From: Leptolinea sp.
Lineage (GTDB): Bacteria; Chloroflexota; Anaerolineae; Anaerolineales; Anaerolineaceae
NCBI GenBank assembly: GCA_012515195.1
Contig: JAAYYW010000325.1
Coordinates: forward strand, 1-36,497
Reading direction: 5' to 3'
Length of the DNA: 36,497 nt
In this document: in pieces, positions 9,545 through 17,999 of the stretch
Numbering within the stretch: the stretch's first letter is position 1
Layout: each line of letters opens with the position of its first letter
Notes under the pieces: model-generated
What the model was told of the DNA's origin: nothing
Seen by the model: only the letters and a program-made list of their open reading frames with translations
Database searches by the model: none
Translations under genes and position numbers: made by a program

Positions 9545-10420
9545 CTATTCTGGCTGTTCAGCCGATAGATAATCCCACTGAATTACAACTGGGAGGTAGG
9601 TAGCAGACATTGCACCGAAACCTACCAGACCACCGCCTTTAATCTTGGTGTTGGATGTTTCAATGATCTTTGTTCCATTGACTTCATAGCTGAGTTTGGA
9701 CCCAACACAACTGAATTTTGATACATTGTCTCCGGTCACCCGGACGAGTTTCTGTTTGGCTACACCCTTCTTGATTGTCACATACGGATTTTTGAAGGGG
9801 TCATTATCACGGATGGATTTGTCGTATTGAAGCAGCTGCCACTCACCCTGGGCAGACATCCGGAATTCATACCAACCGGTATAGTCTTCGGAAGCGCGGC
9901 AGAGGAGCGCGACACCGTTCAGGCTCTGTCCATTGCTTTTCCATTTTGCCTCAATCACAACGTCTTCGACCAAAGAATCGTTGATGAATTTATAGGCATA
10001 GGTCTCATTATCACGGATTTTCCAATCCATTATCCCATCCTGCACGAGGGGTGGTTCTGTTTGCATTTGATCGACTGTGACAGCCTGGGTTGTGGTGTAA
10101 ATTTCCTCGGTGTAATTGTCGCTCTCCTCGTCAAAATCATCACGGAAACTGAACCCCTGTTCTTCTTCCTCAACCACAGGTTCTTCTGCCGCAGGTTCCT
10201 CTGCAACAGGTTCCTCGACGATCGGTTCTTCAACAACTGGTTCCTCAACAACTGGTTCTTCAACAACCGGCTCTTCAACAACCGGTTCCTCAACCACAGG
10301 TTCTACGATGACGGGTTCTTCAACTGGTTCTTCTGCTTTGGATGATTTCCCACCGGGCAGTGAACAGGCGGTCAGTATTAGAACCAGAATCAAACCTACT
10401 ACTACGAGCTTCTTTGACAT
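9545..10420 (-). CDS. Lipoprotein with EEPVV repeats and C-terminal LamG/DUF1080-like domain
   Basis: Lipobox LTAC at residue 19; EEPVV-type pentapeptide run; FSFRDDFDEESDNYTEE...VVIEAKWKSNGQSLNGVALLCRASEDYTGWYEFRM. Confidence 0.8.
   Translation of the reverse strand: MSKKLVVVGLILVLILTACSLPGGKSSKAEEPVEEPVIVEPVVEEPVVEEPVVEEPVVEEPVVEEPIVEEPVAEEPAAEEPVVEEEEQGFSFRDDFDEESDNYTEEIYTTTQAVTVDQMQTEPPLVQDGIMDWKIRDNETYAYKFINDSLVEDVVIEAKWKSNGQSLNGVALLCRASEDYTGWYEFRMSAQGEWQLLQYDKSIRDNDPFKNPYVTIKKGVAKQKLVRVTGDNVSKFSCVGSKLSYEVNGTKIIETSNTKIKGGGLVGFGAMSATYLPVVIQWDYLSAEQPE
10157..10333 (-). repeat. Degenerate 15-bp tandem repeat encoding EEPVV pentapeptides
   Basis: About 11 imperfect copies of the 15-nt unit within the lipoprotein coding sequence. 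Confidence 0.9.
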
Positions 10421-10537
10421 TATCTCCTCCTGAATCGTTGGCGATCTCTGCTGCCGGAAATAATACGCTATTCAACTTTTCACAGCATCAAATCCCCGAC
10501 AGACTGCGATTGACCGATATTATACTAATAGTTTATA

Positions 10538-10788
10538 GACAAAAAAGAAACCCGAGTCAAGCTCGGGTTTCATATGGAACATGAACAGCATTCCCGGACA
10601 AATTTATTTTGGACGCATATCCTGTTGCCAGGAGCCGCCACATCGGGTACGGCGCGTCAAAACCAAACACGGATTGCATTCTAACAATCCTGAACGGGGT
10701 AGCGAATGCTAGCTACCTCTGAGAATATAGGTTTTTTGGAGAATTGACCTCCATCCCTGGAGCCCTCAATTTAGAAAGCCGTTCATGC
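10538..10788 (-). ncRNA. Candidate structured small RNA, family not recognised
   Basis: Promoter-like TTGAAT-N17-TACAGT (10823-10795), closing helix 10778-10787/10580-10589, internal hairpins, possible kissing loop and an intrinsic terminator at 10547-10571. No competing convincing ORF. Confidence 0.75.
10547..10571 (-). terminator. Intrinsic terminator of the candidate ncRNA
   Basis: On the minus strand: GAAACCCGAG-CTTGA-CTCGGGTTTC then TTTTTTGTC; perfect 10-bp stem. Confidence 0.92.
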
Positions 10789-10794
10789 AAATTC

Positions 10795-10823
10795 ACTGTA
10801 GCACGGTGGTGATAAAAATTCAA
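10795..10823 (-). promoter_or_regulatory. Sigma70-like promoter for the candidate ncRNA
   Basis: Minus strand TTGAAT-(17 nt)-TACAGT with extended -10 TG (TGCTACAGT); predicted start ~10788 coincides with the 5' arm of the closing helix. Confidence 0.65.
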
Positions 10824-10890
10824 TCAAAGTGAAAAAACTCTTAATAAGCGGTCAGACATCAGAGAACTGCGGTTTGATGGTCGCGATATA

Positions 10891-12132
10891 TCAGGGGTGT
10901 GCAGTTCTTTTGCTGGCCATGGTTGATCTTTGCAGGAAAAGGAATGCCAAGACACTGACAAGCCCGATAAAACCGCCCCCATACCAGATGTATTTGGGCC
11001 CCAGGTTATCAGAGAGAAGGCCCCCAAGCACCGGACCAACGCCGTATGCCAGACTATGCGTCATGGAATACAGGCTCAGGTAACGGCCGCGCATGTCTTC
11101 TGGTGCGAGGTTGGCTGCGAATGTGCTTGATGTGGGGACTAGGATCATTTCTCCAATGGTTAGCAGAACCATCGAAATCCAGAATCCCCAGAAACCGGAC
11201 ATAAACGCGATACTGAATGTGGCGATCCCATAGAAAGCCGATCCGACTGCCAGCATGGAATTTGAGGTTTGCTTGCGAGTCCAGGATGTGATGCCTAGTT
11301 GCAATAAAACAATCATGATTCCATTGGTCGCCGGTAGAAAACCGTACAGATTCTCTGGAATACCATACTGTTCTTTCGTGTAGACAGAAAGTAGCAGCCA
11401 CACCAGGGCAGCGCTAACCTGGATCAATGAGAAAGCGGCCACAAATTGCATATAAGGCTTATCTTTAAATATGATGTTGTATCCACCAAACTTTGGTTTG
11501 GAACGTTCGTATTCTACAGGCCCTTTATTTTTCTGGGGAATGGTTTCTTTGCCCAGTATTAGCATCATTAGCCCATACGTGATCATACCAAAGGACGCAC
11601 AAAGAAAAGCAATGGAATACGATGTGGCTGCCAGAAAACCGCCGATTGTTGGACCGAGTGCCACTCCCAGATTGTTGCTCAACCGGAGCATTGAATAGGC
11701 ATCAAGACGTTTGTTTTCCGGGATAAGGTCAGCGAGCATGGCATCAGCACCAACACGGAAAAGAGGATTAAATGCCCCGGCAAGTCCGGCTGTCAGACAA
11801 AAATGGAGGTACGTTGTGGAATTTTGATAGAAAAGGTAAACCAGTCCGTTTCCGAGCAAGCTGATGACCATAACCCACTTGCGGCCGATCCGGTCAGTCA
11901 CTGGTCCGGCAATAAAAGTAAAAATAATGGACATGATCGAATTGACCGTCATGATGGATGCCGAGGCTGTGAGTGGAAGGTTGAGTTTTTCACTCACATA
12001 GACCATCAAAAATGGCCAAATCATGCTGGCGCCGGTGGTGCTTATCAGCAGACCCCAGAAGAGGAGCCAGAATTGGCGGGGGTATTCCTCCCGCGCTTTT
12101 TGGAAACTGGATAACATAAACCTGCCTGTCAA
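10891..12132 (-). CDS. MFS transporter
   Basis: 12-TM-like sequence; FIAGPVTDRIGRKWVMVISLLGNGL signature loop; DMRGRYLSLYSMTHSLAYGVGPVLGG. Confidence 0.92.
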   Translation of the reverse strand: MTGRFMLSSFQKAREEYPRQFWLLFWGLLISTTGASMIWPFLMVYVSEKLNLPLTASASIMTVNSIMSIIFTFIAGPVTDRIGRKWVMVISLLGNGLVYLFYQNSTTYLHFCLTAGLAGAFNPLFRVGADAMLADLIPENKRLDAYSMLRLSNNLGVALGPTIGGFLAATSYSIAFLCASFGMITYGLMMLILGKETIPQKNKGPVEYERSKPKFGGYNIIFKDKPYMQFVAAFSLIQVSAALVWLLLSVYTKEQYGIPENLYGFLPATNGIMIVLLQLGITSWTRKQTSNSMLAVGSAFYGIATFSIAFMSGFWGFWISMVLLTIGEMILVPTSSTFAANLAPEDMRGRYLSLYSMTHSLAYGVGPVLGGLLSDNLGPKYIWYGGGFIGLVSVLAFLFLQRSTMASKRTAHP

Positions 12133-12170
12133 TAAAAAACGATTAAAAGGTTAGAACGAACTGACTATCA

Positions 12171-12213
12171 TACCAGAATAATTATTCATCCAATGCTGAA
12201 GAATATTCTGGTA
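12171..12213. promoter_or_regulatory. Perfect 10-bp inverted repeat in a divergent intergenic region, putative operator
   Basis: TACCAGAATA-N23-TATTCTGGTA; the right arm abuts/overlaps TATTAT, a possible -10 of 12246..12929. Confidence 0.45.
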
Positions 12214-12245
12214 TTATCAACGATCATAAATTTAGAGGGAATACA

Positions 12246-12929
12246 ATGCGACAATTTGTTTATGACACAGAAATATTAGAGCGATTCCCAGCCATTTCTG
12301 GCGGTTTCATAGTTGGAAATGGTTTGAAAAATGGCACATCGACGGCTGAAGTATGCCGGCTCTATCTGGATGAGCAGCGGGCAGTACTGGAGAGAATTGG
12401 AACGACTCCACTCAGTGAGATACCGACTCTGGCTGGCTGGCGGGCGGCATTCCGGGCGTTCGGTGTGGACCCCACCGGTTACCGCAGCGCGGCGGAAGCC
12501 CTGTTGCGCCGATTGACCAAGAAAGGCGACATTCCATCCATCAATACCATCGTTGATCTATGCAATCTGATCAGCATCCGATATGGGTTGCCGGTGGCTG
12601 CCGTTGATACCCGGTTGGTCAGCCTTCCCATATCTGTCAGGTTCGCGCGGGGAGATGAGGAATTTGTCAATCTGAACCAGTCTGAAGCTGACCATCCAGC
12701 TTCCGGAGAGGTGATCTTTACGGATGAGAATGATGTTGTAATTGCCCGGCGCTGGTGTTGGCGTCAGAGTGAAGAATCGGCCGCCAGGAAAGAGACAACC
12801 GATGTTCTGATCACTATAGAAGCCCAGAATGAAGGTGGTTCAGATCTGGTCATGTCTGCCGTGAACGATCTGCAAATGTTGCTGTCCGCTCATGTGGGGG
12901 GCGAGTACTTATCTTTCTTCCTCCCATAA
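12246..12929 (+). CDS. B3/B4 (PheRS beta-like) tRNA-binding domain protein
   Basis: AFRAFGVDPTGYRSAAEALLRRLTKKGDIPSINTIVDLCNLISIRYGLPVAAVD, characteristic of stand-alone B3_4 domain proteins. Confidence 0.88.
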   Translation: MRQFVYDTEILERFPAISGGFIVGNGLKNGTSTAEVCRLYLDEQRAVLERIGTTPLSEIPTLAGWRAAFRAFGVDPTGYRSAAEALLRRLTKKGDIPSINTIVDLCNLISIRYGLPVAAVDTRLVSLPISVRFARGDEEFVNLNQSEADHPASGEVIFTDENDVVIARRWCWRQSEESAARKETTDVLITIEAQNEGGSDLVMSAVNDLQMLLSAHVGGEYLSFFLP

Positions 12930-13004
12930 ACATATTCTTGATTCTTTAAGACTTAAGATTCTGCAAAACTATCATGGATTGGCTTTATCCACATTCCGTG
13001 ATGC

Positions 13005-13010
13005 TATAAT
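13005..13010 (+). promoter_or_regulatory. -10 element of a probable dnaE promoter
   Basis: TGCTATAAT (extended -10) ~50 nt upstream of the dnaE start, with TTGGCT upstream as a weak -35. Confidence 0.5.
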
Positions 13011-13059
13011 TTTTACAGACCTCCACTGGAGGTGCGTTTCTGATTACCCGTAGATCATC

Positions 13060-16000
13060 ATGTCTTTTGTCCACCTGCATGTCCACTCTGAATACTCACT
13101 TCTTGATGGTTTCAGTAATATCAAGAAGTTGATCAAACGTACCAAAGAATTGGATATGCCTGCTATCGCATTGACCGATCATGGAACGATGCATGGCATT
13201 ATTGAGTTTTATAATGCGGCCACCAGCGCGGGCGTAAAACCCATTCTGGGTGTTGAAGCATATCTGGCTTCACGCCGGATGACCGATCGTGAACCTGGTT
13301 TTGACCGAAGTTCAACACATCTGCTTTTACTGGCAGAAAACATTACAGGTTACCGGAATCTGTTAAAGTTAGCCAGTTCGGCCCAGCTTGATGGTTTCTA
13401 TTATTACCCACGGATCGATCATGAGCTTCTGGCCCAACATTCGGAAGGCCTGATTGCTACATCAGGTTGTATGGCTTCGGAGATATCCCGAACTATTCTG
13501 GATCAGGGCGAAGATGCGGCCCGCGCGAAATTGGATTGGTATTACGATGTGTTTGGGGCAGACAACTTTTTCTTGGAATTGCAGCAGCATAATATCCCCG
13601 AATTGGAGACGCTCAACCGTACGCTGCTGAACCTTGGTCCTCGTTATCAGGCACGGTATATTGCCACCAATGATGTGCATTATATAAATCCCTCTGATTC
13701 GCGCTTACAGGATGTACTTCTGGCCGTTCAAACGAATGCCACATTAAATGACCCGAAGCGTATGCGAATGACAGATCCATCCTACTACCTGCGAACTCCG
13801 CAGGAAATGCAGGATATTTTCAGCTCTGTACCTGAAGCCCTGAGCAATACTCTAATGATCTCTGAGCGCTGTAATGTCGACCTCACACCTGAAGGGTATC
13901 ACCTGCCTGTATTTCCTGTACCTGAAGGTTTCACAGCCCAGACGTATTTACTTCATCTGTGTGAAGAAGGTTTGGCAAGGCGTTATAGAAAGCGGGCGTC
14001 AGACCCGAAGGTGCGTGAACGCCTGGAGTATGAACTGGGTGTGATCCATACGATGGGATTTGATGCCTACTTCCTCATTGTGTGGGATCTCTGCCGGTAT
14101 GCACGGGAAGAAGGCATCTGGTATAACGCCCGCGGTTCGGCCGCTGGATCCATGGTGGCATACACCCTGGACATTACTCTGGTTGAACCGATCAATCATG
14201 GATTGATCTTCGAGCGTTTTCTAAATCCGCACCGCATCAGCATGCCAGATATTGATCTGGATTTCCAGGACGATCTGCGCTCAAAGATGTTGGAGTATTG
14301 TGCCCACCAGTACGGTGAAGACCGGGTGGCACAAATCATCACCTTTGGTACGATGGGAGCTCGCGGCGCGCTACGGGATGTGGGGCGGGTAATGGACATT
14401 CCCCTTTCCGAGGTGGACCGGGTTGCCAAAATGATCCCCAATGTGGGGGCAGGCGCCATGACCATAGCTGAGGCTATGGAAGCGGTGCCAGAGATCAAAT
14501 CAGCCTGCGAAAGTGGTTCATATCTCAAAGAGCTAATCGAAACAGCACGTGATATGGAAGGAGTGGTCCGCAATGCGGGAACCCACGCCGCTGGTGTGAT
14601 CATTGCTGATCAACCGATCGTCAACCTTGTACCCCTACACCGGCCAACCAGTGGATCAGACGATAGCCCGGTGAAAGTGGTTACCCAGTTTGATATGGGC
14701 GTTCTTGATGCCCAGCGCCTCTTGAAGGTCGATTTCCTCGGACTGGCAACATTGACGATTATGGCACGGGCTACAGAACTCATATATCAGCGCCACAATG
14801 TCCGCCTTGACTTGCAGAACATTCCCACCGATGACCCTGAAACGTTCGAATTTATATCGCAGGGGCACACGGCTGGAACCTTCCAACTCGAAGGCAATGG
14901 AATGACTCGGTACATTACCCAGATGCACCCCAAGAATCTGGATAATGTCATCGCCATGGTGGCACTTTACCGGCCGGGACCGATGGATTTCATCCCGACA
15001 TACATCAAGCGGATGCACGGGGAAGAAGAAGTCACCTATCGCCATCCCATGCTGGAACCGACGTTTAAGGAAACCTATGGTATCCCGATTTATCAAGAGC
15101 AATTGATGATCGCGGCCATGAATTTGGCTGGATACACCGCTTCAGAAGCAGATGAACTTCGCAAGGCTATCTCGAAGAAAAACGCTCAAGCACTGGAAAA
15201 ACACCGTCAAAAATTCATTTCCGGGGCGAAAGAAAAAGATATACCGGAGGAAACGTCAGCCGCTATTTTTGAAGACTGGGAAAACTTTGCCCGGTATGGT
15301 TTTAACAAAAGCCATGCGGCTGATTATGGTGTCATCGCTGTGCAAACGGCTTACCTCAAAACCCATTACACCATTGAGTATATGACGGCGCTGCTTTCTG
15401 CCTCGAAAAACGAGACCGAAAAAGTGGCGTTCTATATTGCAGACTGCCGTGTTCTGGGGATCAATGTCCTTCCTCCGGATATTAACTCCAGTGGTTGGGA
15501 TTTCACCATTGAGGATTGCGAAAACACATGCAGCGAGATCCGATTCGGTCTCGGAGCTATTAAGAATGTGGGGCAGGGGCCGGTGGAAACGATCCTGGCT
15601 GTGCGTAACGAAGGTGGCCGTTTCAAAGATCTCAATGATTTTGCCCGCCGGGTAGATCTGCGCTCTGTGGGGCGTCGGCCGCTTGAGTCGATGATTAAAG
15701 TTGGAGCGCTGGATGCTTTTGGATCGCGCGCGGCTTTACTGCAAGGCCTTGATCAGGTCATATCTGTCAGTGGGAATCACTTCAAAGCCCTTAATAGCGG
15801 ACAGATGACCTTTTTTGGGACCATCCAGGGTGTTGAAGAGCATATTCAGCTTCCCATGATTGCCGAATTGGACCAGCGTGAAAAATTGGAATGGGAAAAA
15901 GAACTTATTGGCCTTTATGTTTCCGATCATCCACTCTCACCGTATATGGCCTACATGAAAGAAGCTGTGACCCATTTTTCGGCACAGTTGAAAGAAGCCA

Positions 16001-16863
16001 ATCCGAGAGAAAAAGTTACAGTAGCGGGGATGATCACAAAATTCCGTACACACGTAACTAAAGATGGTAAGGCTATGGGTTTTGCCACGATAGAAGATGT
16101 GCAGGGTTTCATTGAACTGGTCATTTTCCCCCGGGCCTGGGAAGTTTGTAACGAGAAAATCAAGACAGATATGATCGTTCTGGTAACCGGGAAGCCGGAT
16201 TGTGAATCGGGTGACCCCAAAGTCCTCGTGGACAGGCTGCAGGAGATCGATCTTACCAAGCCACCTAAAAAGAAAAAAGGTTCGAAGGACAGTAATACAG
16301 AACCGGAAGCGGAAGGCTCCCCAATGACAGAGACCGTTTTGGAAGAACCTGAACCGGATTGGTCAACCCTTACACCGCCGGTGGATGATTTCGAGGCTGC
16401 TTCCGCTGGAATGGAAAAAAATTCCGAAAAAATTGAACCAGGCATAAAAAACGGCTGGCCGGGAGCAACCGACGGTGGAAATGGGCATCATTCCCAACCC
16501 GCCGCTATTGCAGAAAGCGATGGACAGGCTGATTATTCTGCCCAGAACCCGCCTGAACCTTGCCGTCAACCGGTTGATCCTGATGCTGTGCCTCGCAAGG
16601 TTACTGTTGTATTAAACCCCAGCGGTGACCGGGAAAGGGATAAAGCCCGGTTAGTGCGCGCGCATACTATTCTGGCTGCCCATCCTGGGATAGATCGATT
16701 TGGATTTCAATTATTTGAAAACGACGAGAAATATGAACTCGATTTTCCGAACCACTCCACCCATGTCTGCGATGAAGTTCTAACGACATTGAAATTGCTG
16801 GTTGGCGAGGAAAATATCAACATTATGGAAATGACGCAACAGGAGGGCATGACCAATGCGTAA
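13060..16863 (+). CDS. dnaE: DNA polymerase III subunit alpha
   Basis: PHP domain MSFVHLHVHSEYSLLDG; ARGSAAGSMVAYTL; PDIDLDFQDDLRSKMLEY; FNKSHAADYGVIAVQTAYLKTHY; C-terminal OB-fold region. Confidence 0.98.
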   Translation: MSFVHLHVHSEYSLLDGFSNIKKLIKRTKELDMPAIALTDHGTMHGIIEFYNAATSAGVKPILGVEAYLASRRMTDREPGFDRSSTHLLLLAENITGYRNLLKLASSAQLDGFYYYPRIDHELLAQHSEGLIATSGCMASEISRTILDQGEDAARAKLDWYYDVFGADNFFLELQQHNIPELETLNRTLLNLGPRYQARYIATNDVHYINPSDSRLQDVLLAVQTNATLNDPKRMRMTDPSYYLRTPQEMQDIFSSVPEALSNTLMISERCNVDLTPEGYHLPVFPVPEGFTAQTYLLHLCEEGLARRYRKRASDPKVRERLEYELGVIHTMGFDAYFLIVWDLCRYAREEGIWYNARGSAAGSMVAYTLDITLVEPINHGLIFERFLNPHRISMPDIDLDFQDDLRSKMLEYCAHQYGEDRVAQIITFGTMGARGALRDVGRVMDIPLSEVDRVAKMIPNVGAGAMTIAEAMEAVPEIKSACESGSYLKELIETARDMEGVVRNAGTHAAGVIIADQPIVNLVPLHRPTSGSDDSPVKVVTQFDMGVLDAQRLLKVDFLGLATLTIMARATELIYQRHNVRLDLQNIPTDDPETFEFISQGHTAGTFQLEGNGMTRYITQMHPKNLDNVIAMVALYRPGPMDFIPTYIKRMHGEEEVTYRHPMLEPTFKETYGIPIYQEQLMIAAMNLAGYTASEADELRKAISKKNAQALEKHRQKFISGAKEKDIPEETSAAIFEDWENFARYGFNKSHAADYGVIAVQTAYLKTHYTIEYMTALLSASKNETEKVAFYIADCRVLGINVLPPDINSSGWDFTIEDCENTCSEIRFGLGAIKNVGQGPVETILAVRNEGGRFKDLNDFARRVDLRSVGRRPLESMIKVGALDAFGSRAALLQGLDQVISVSGNHFKALNSGQMTFFGTIQGVEEHIQLPMIAELDQREKLEWEKELIGLYVSDHPLSPYMAYMKEAVTHFSAQLKEANPREKVTVAGMITKFRTHVTKDGKAMGFATIEDVQGFIELVIFPRAWEVCNEKIKTDMIVLVTGKPDCESGDPKVLVDRLQEIDLTKPPKKKKGSKDSNTEPEAEGSPMTETVLEEPEPDWSTLTPPVDDFEAASAGMEKNSEKIEPGIKNGWPGATDGGNGHHSQPAAIAESDGQADYSAQNPPEPCRQPVDPDAVPRKVTVVLNPSGDRERDKARLVRAHTILAAHPGIDRFGFQLFENDEKYELDFPNHSTHVCDEVLTTLKLLVGEENINIMEMTQQEGMTNA

Positions 16864-17677
16864 TATGATCTACCAGGTGGATGCCTTTACTGGTGTCCCG
16901 TTTAAAGGTAACCCCGCTGGTGTATACATCAGTTTCAGTTCACAACCTGAGGACTGGATGCGGATGATGGCACGTGAAATGAATCTCTCGGAGACAGCTT
17001 TCTTATCAAGGAGAGCCATTGAATCGGAGGGGTATGACCTTCGCTGGTTTACGCCTAAAGTCGAAGTAGACCTGTGCGGTCATGCTACATTGGCCAGCGC
17101 GCACATTTTGTGGGAGCAGGGATTTCTTGGCGTGGAAGAGGAAGCACGGTTCCACACCCGAAGCGGCATCTTGACAGCCCGCTTGCTTGACGACGATTGG
17201 ATATCGATGGATTTTCCTGTGAAACGGGTTGAACCAGCCGATGTTCCTGATGGATTGATGGAAGGATTAAACATCAATGCAGCCCGATTTGTTGGATCAA
17301 ACAAGATGGATTATCTTGTTGAACTGGACAATGAGGAGCAGGTCAGGCAGTTAGAACCAGACCATTCACGGTTGAAAAAAGTAAATCTGCGGGGTGTTAT
17401 TGTCACTGCCCGGGCATCATCTAGTGAATATGATTTTGTTTCCCGATTTTTTGCGCCGGGTGCTGGAGTGGATGAAGACCCGGTTACCGGGTCATCGCAT
17501 ACAGCATTAACACCCTACTGGTCGAAAAAACTGGGAAAGAAGGAAATGATTGCCTATCAGGCAAGTGCCCGTGGAGGAATGATCCGTGTTGTTGACCGTG
17601 ATGAACGGGTTGAATTACGGGGGCAGGCAGTCACCGTCTTTATGGCTGAGATTAATTCCGCGGCTTCGGCTGGTTGA
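16856..17677 (+). CDS. PhzF family isomerase
   Basis: YQVDAFTGVPFKGNPAGVYI; FTPKVEVDLCGHATLASAHI; DEDPVTGSSHTALTPYW. Confidence 0.95.
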   Translation: MRNMIYQVDAFTGVPFKGNPAGVYISFSSQPEDWMRMMAREMNLSETAFLSRRAIESEGYDLRWFTPKVEVDLCGHATLASAHILWEQGFLGVEEEARFHTRSGILTARLLDDDWISMDFPVKRVEPADVPDGLMEGLNINAARFVGSNKMDYLVELDNEEQVRQLEPDHSRLKKVNLRGVIVTARASSSEYDFVSRFFAPGAGVDEDPVTGSSHTALTPYWSKKLGKKEMIAYQASARGGMIRVVDRDERVELRGQAVTVFMAEINSAASAG

Positions 17678-17999
17678 GAATCTCATCCAGTAAATGCTGG
17701 ACCGCCAGAATCGGGTGGTGCCATATCATGCGCGGACCGGAAAACCGCATGACACGGCGAATACGTTCACGCATGTCGGCTTTGTAACAATGAACCGGGC
17801 ATTTGGCGCAGGCAGGCTTGTCCGGTGCGAAAGGACAACGAGCCAGTCGTTCATTGGCGTATGTAAGCAGTTCTTGACATTCTGTGCATAAACCGCTGCC
17901 AGGTTTATGGTGTGCCTGACAGAATATTTCGATCATAATGCGCACTGTTCTCGCTTCGCGTTCAATCCGATCAGATGTAATGTCGGTGGATTTTCTCAT
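17652..17999 (-). CDS. YgbA-like nitrous-oxide/NO-stimulated promoter family protein
   Basis: Cys-rich: REARTVRIMIEIFCQAHH..LCTECQELLTYANERLARCPFAPDKPACAKCPVHCYKADMRERIRRVMRFSGPRMIWHHP, matching my recollection of the YgbA_NO family. Confidence 0.82.
   Translation of the reverse strand: MRKSTDITSDRIEREARTVRIMIEIFCQAHHKPGSGLCTECQELLTYANERLARCPFAPDKPACAKCPVHCYKADMRERIRRVMRFSGPRMIWHHPILAVQHLLDEILNQPKPRN

Noticed and set aside
10157-10333. CRISPR-like periodicity
   Set aside because: Contiguous 15-bp units with no unique spacers, in frame within a lipoprotein gene.
9827-10345. 172-aa + strand ORF rich in NNRFFNNWF repeats
   Set aside because: Antisense to the lipoprotein; the repetitive protein is the mirror of the EEPVV coding repeat.
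10116-10433. 105-aa Ser/Thr/Gly repeat ORF (SSTTGSSTTGS) on the + strand
   Set aside because: Another frame antisense to the EEPVV repeat; no independent evidence for coding.
10342-10584. 80-aa + strand ORF across the lipoprotein start and ncRNA terminator
   Set aside because: Runs through the terminator hairpin and antisense to the lipoprotein start; no RBS or domain.
10538-10788. Identity as 6S RNA, RNase P RNA, SRP RNA or tmRNA
   Set aside because: The structure is multi-branched rather than a single 6S-like rod, and I could not find hallmark motifs of RNase P (GAGGAAAGUC), SRP (GGAAGCAGC-like) or tmRNA tRNA-like ends. A cmscan is still needed.
15951-16445. 164-aa minus-strand ORF inside dnaE
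   Set aside because: Antisense to clear dnaE coding sequence; Ser-rich composition from the low-complexity linker.
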